Source: Achromobacter pestifer
Lineage (GTDB): Bacteria; Pseudomonadota; Gammaproteobacteria; Burkholderiales; Burkholderiaceae_B
Direction: 5' to 3'
Assembly: GCF_013267355.1 (NCBI RefSeq)
Contig: NZ_CP053985.1
Span: forward strand, 248,001-312,000
DNA length: 64,000 bases
The first letter of the stretch is position 1; each line of letters begins with the position of its first letter. Made by a program: the position numbers and the translations under genes. The notes under the pieces were generated by a model. That model searched no databases. It worked only from the letters and a program-made list of their open reading frames with translations, and was not told the DNA's origin. This document shows, one piece after another, positions 62,782 through 64,000 of the stretch.

Positions 62782-63627
62782 TCAGATATCGATCCGGATG
62801 ATGCGCCGGATCAGCAGCATGCCCACGGTTTCCAGTACCGCCACGATGGCCAGCACGCCCCAACCCACGGGCGTATGCCACAACAACCCCATGATGTCCG
62901 GCTCCAGGCGATCCAGCACGGCAAGCAGCAGGAGAGGCAATGCCCCTACGATCCATGCCTGCAATCGCCCCTGTGAGGTCAGCGCCAGCAGCTTCGCCTG
63001 CAACTGCAGCCGGGCGCGCAGGGTTTGTGCGATGCTCTCCAGCGCCTCTGCCAGATTGCCGCCCGTCTGCGCCGCGATACGCATGGCCGCCACGACGAGC
63101 GCGGTCGAATCGGCCGGCATGCGGTCGCGCAGGTTCTCAAGCGCGGCATCCCAGGGCACTCCCATGCGCTGCTCGCGCAGCATCAAGCCGAACTCCTGGG
63201 CCAAGGGCGCGCCGCTCTGCTCGACAACATGGCGCAGGCCGGTCGTCAATGCCACGCCCGCTCGCAGGGCGGAGGCAAGCATCAACAGCGCCATCGGCAA
63301 TTGCTGCTCAAACCGCCTGGCGCGTCGGCGCCGCAGCGCGTTCACAAGCGCCCGAGGCAAGCGCGAAGCGAACGCCGCAGCCAAGGCGGCGACGAGGCCG
63401 CTGCCCGTTGCGGCAAAAGCCAGTCCTGCCGCCATCGAGGCGCAAGCCACGGCGCCTGCCCACAACTGGGCCGGGTCTATGAACAGGAACACCTCGCTCA
63501 GGCGCAGGCCCGCCTCCTGGGTGTAGACCTCGCGGTAGCGGCGCAGCGCCGGCGCAAACCAGCTCTGGGCGCGCCACGCCAGCAGCAGCACGGAGATCAT
63601 GGCGGCCCCCGCCGCCAGCCAGATCAT
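62782..63627 (-). CDS. tadB: Tad pilus inner-membrane platform protein TadB
   Basis: 281 residues. An N-terminal membrane helix (about 2-17) and a second hydrophobic pair (about 55-85) precede the T2SSF domain (about 110-235), with FEQQLPMALLMLASALRAGV, LREQRMGVPWDAALENL and RIAAQTGGNLAEALESIAQT. C-terminal membrane helices are at 226-245 and 250-275. Partner of TadC on the platform powered by TadA. The start overlaps the tadA stop by 4 nt (ATGA), typical of the tad operon. Confidence 0.93.
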   Translation of the reverse strand: MIWLAAGAAMISVLLLAWRAQSWFAPALRRYREVYTQEAGLRLSEVFLFIDPAQLWAGAVACASMAAGLAFAATGSGLVAALAAAFASRLPRALVNALRRRRARRFEQQLPMALLMLASALRAGVALTTGLRHVVEQSGAPLAQEFGLMLREQRMGVPWDAALENLRDRMPADSTALVVAAMRIAAQTGGNLAEALESIAQTLRARLQLQAKLLALTSQGRLQAWIVGALPLLLLAVLDRLEPDIMGLLWHTPVGWGVLAIVAVLETVGMLLIRRIIRIDI

Positions 63628-64000
63628 GGCGTTCCTTGCGAAAAAACGGCAATTCCCGGTCCCGCCTTCTCTGTGTTGGAGAACCAGGCGGGATCGATGG
63701 CCTCCCCGGCCTGTGACCCCTCGCGCGCGAAGCCGGGCAAGGCGCCACAGCCCGTAAAGCCCCGGACGCGGTCGTATCGGAAAAGATCCTGGAGCTGTAT
63801 GCGCCCGCTTTCCATGCCTGCGATCTCCGCGATCGATGTCACCACGCGCCGCCCGTCAGCCAGCCTGGCTTGCTGCACCACGATGTCCACGCTGGCCGCG
63901 ATGTGTTCGCGCACGGCCGCCAGAGGAAGGTCGAGGCCAGCCATCAGGATCATCGATTCCAGGCGCCCCAATGCATCGCGAGGCGAGTTGGCGTGCAGTG
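63624..64000 (-). CDS. tadA: Tad/CpaF secretion ATPase TadA, C-terminal part (cut by window edge)
   Basis: Only the last 125 or so codons are inside the window. They match the end of CpaF/TadA ATPases: HANSPRDALGRLESMILMAG as the end of the His-box region, LPLAAVREHIAASVDIVVQQ, RLADGRRVVTSIAEI and then the variable tail FRYDRVRGFTGCGALPGF. TadA hydrolyses ATP to drive Flp pilus extension. Walker A and B lie outside. Other tad genes (flp, rcpA/C, tadZ) would be expected to the right of the window. Confidence 0.92.
   Translation of the reverse strand, partial: LHANSPRDALGRLESMILMAGLDLPLAAVREHIAASVDIVVQQARLADGRRVVTSIAEIAGMESGRIQLQDLFRYDRVRGFTGCGALPGFAREGSQAGEAIDPAWFSNTEKAGPGIAVFSQGTP

Overview
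The window is GC-rich chromosomal DNA, densely coded on both strands, from a betaproteobacterium. The leuC-leuD-leuB-asd-fimV-truA-trpF order, a thrB of the choline-kinase fold, SelO, DusA and a tad locus together point to Burkholderiales, most likely Alcaligenaceae (Achromobacter/Bordetella). The genus is an inference from gene content and order; no marker in the window settles it.

Left part (1-12.9 kb): the C-terminal end of a chemotaxis receptor, a 64-residue protein under a near-perfect LexA (SOS) box, a membrane diguanylate cyclase, tRNA-Val(GAC) with its own promoter and terminator, and a leftward housekeeping block: leuC, leuD, leuB, asd, fimV, truA, a TRAP binding protein and trpF. 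FimV carries an unusual collagen-like Gly-X-Y tract of about 170 residues.

Central part (13-46.5 kb), the main interest: a complete Lap/Brt-type c-di-GMP-controlled adhesion island. It begins with an AT-rich regulatory region and a type I secretion operon (TolC/LapE-like, a 70-residue unknown, LapB-like ABC exporter with a C39-like domain, LapC-like HlyD protein, orphan LuxR-type response regulator). Then come THREE tandem RTX adhesins of 5610, 1079 and 1281 residues. All three have the same N-terminal retention module with a di-alanine LapG-type site at residues 112-115 and the same C-terminal secretion region. All three are preceded by a conserved promoter-like element at the same distance from the start. 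The 5610-residue protein has 28 tandem 136-143-residue Ig/Calx-beta-like repeats, a von Willebrand A domain and RTX nonapeptides. The LapG periplasmic protease and the LapD c-di-GMP receptor follow.

Right of this (46.5-54.7 kb): an M48 metalloprotease lipoprotein, aroC, a degenerate-GGDEF/intact-EAL phosphodiesterase, and, divergent from it, a SECOND LapD-like receptor that lacks the Trp125 used by LapD to hold LapG. That gene overlaps a sensor histidine kinase, which is convergent with an OmpR-type regulator. The likely logic is that high c-di-GMP bound by LapD sequesters LapG, so the adhesins stay at the surface; low c-di-GMP frees LapG, which cleaves the retention modules and releases them. 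The local diguanylate cyclase, phosphodiesterase and second LapD could feed into this switch.

Right end (54.9-64 kb): SelO AMPylase, a DUF2069 protein, a YihY-family membrane protein, a CBS-pair protein, dusA, thrB, a BPSS1780-type membrane protein, and the start of a leftward tad (tight adherence pilus) locus: tadA (cut by the window edge), tadB, tadC and a DUF192 gene whose 3' end is odd.
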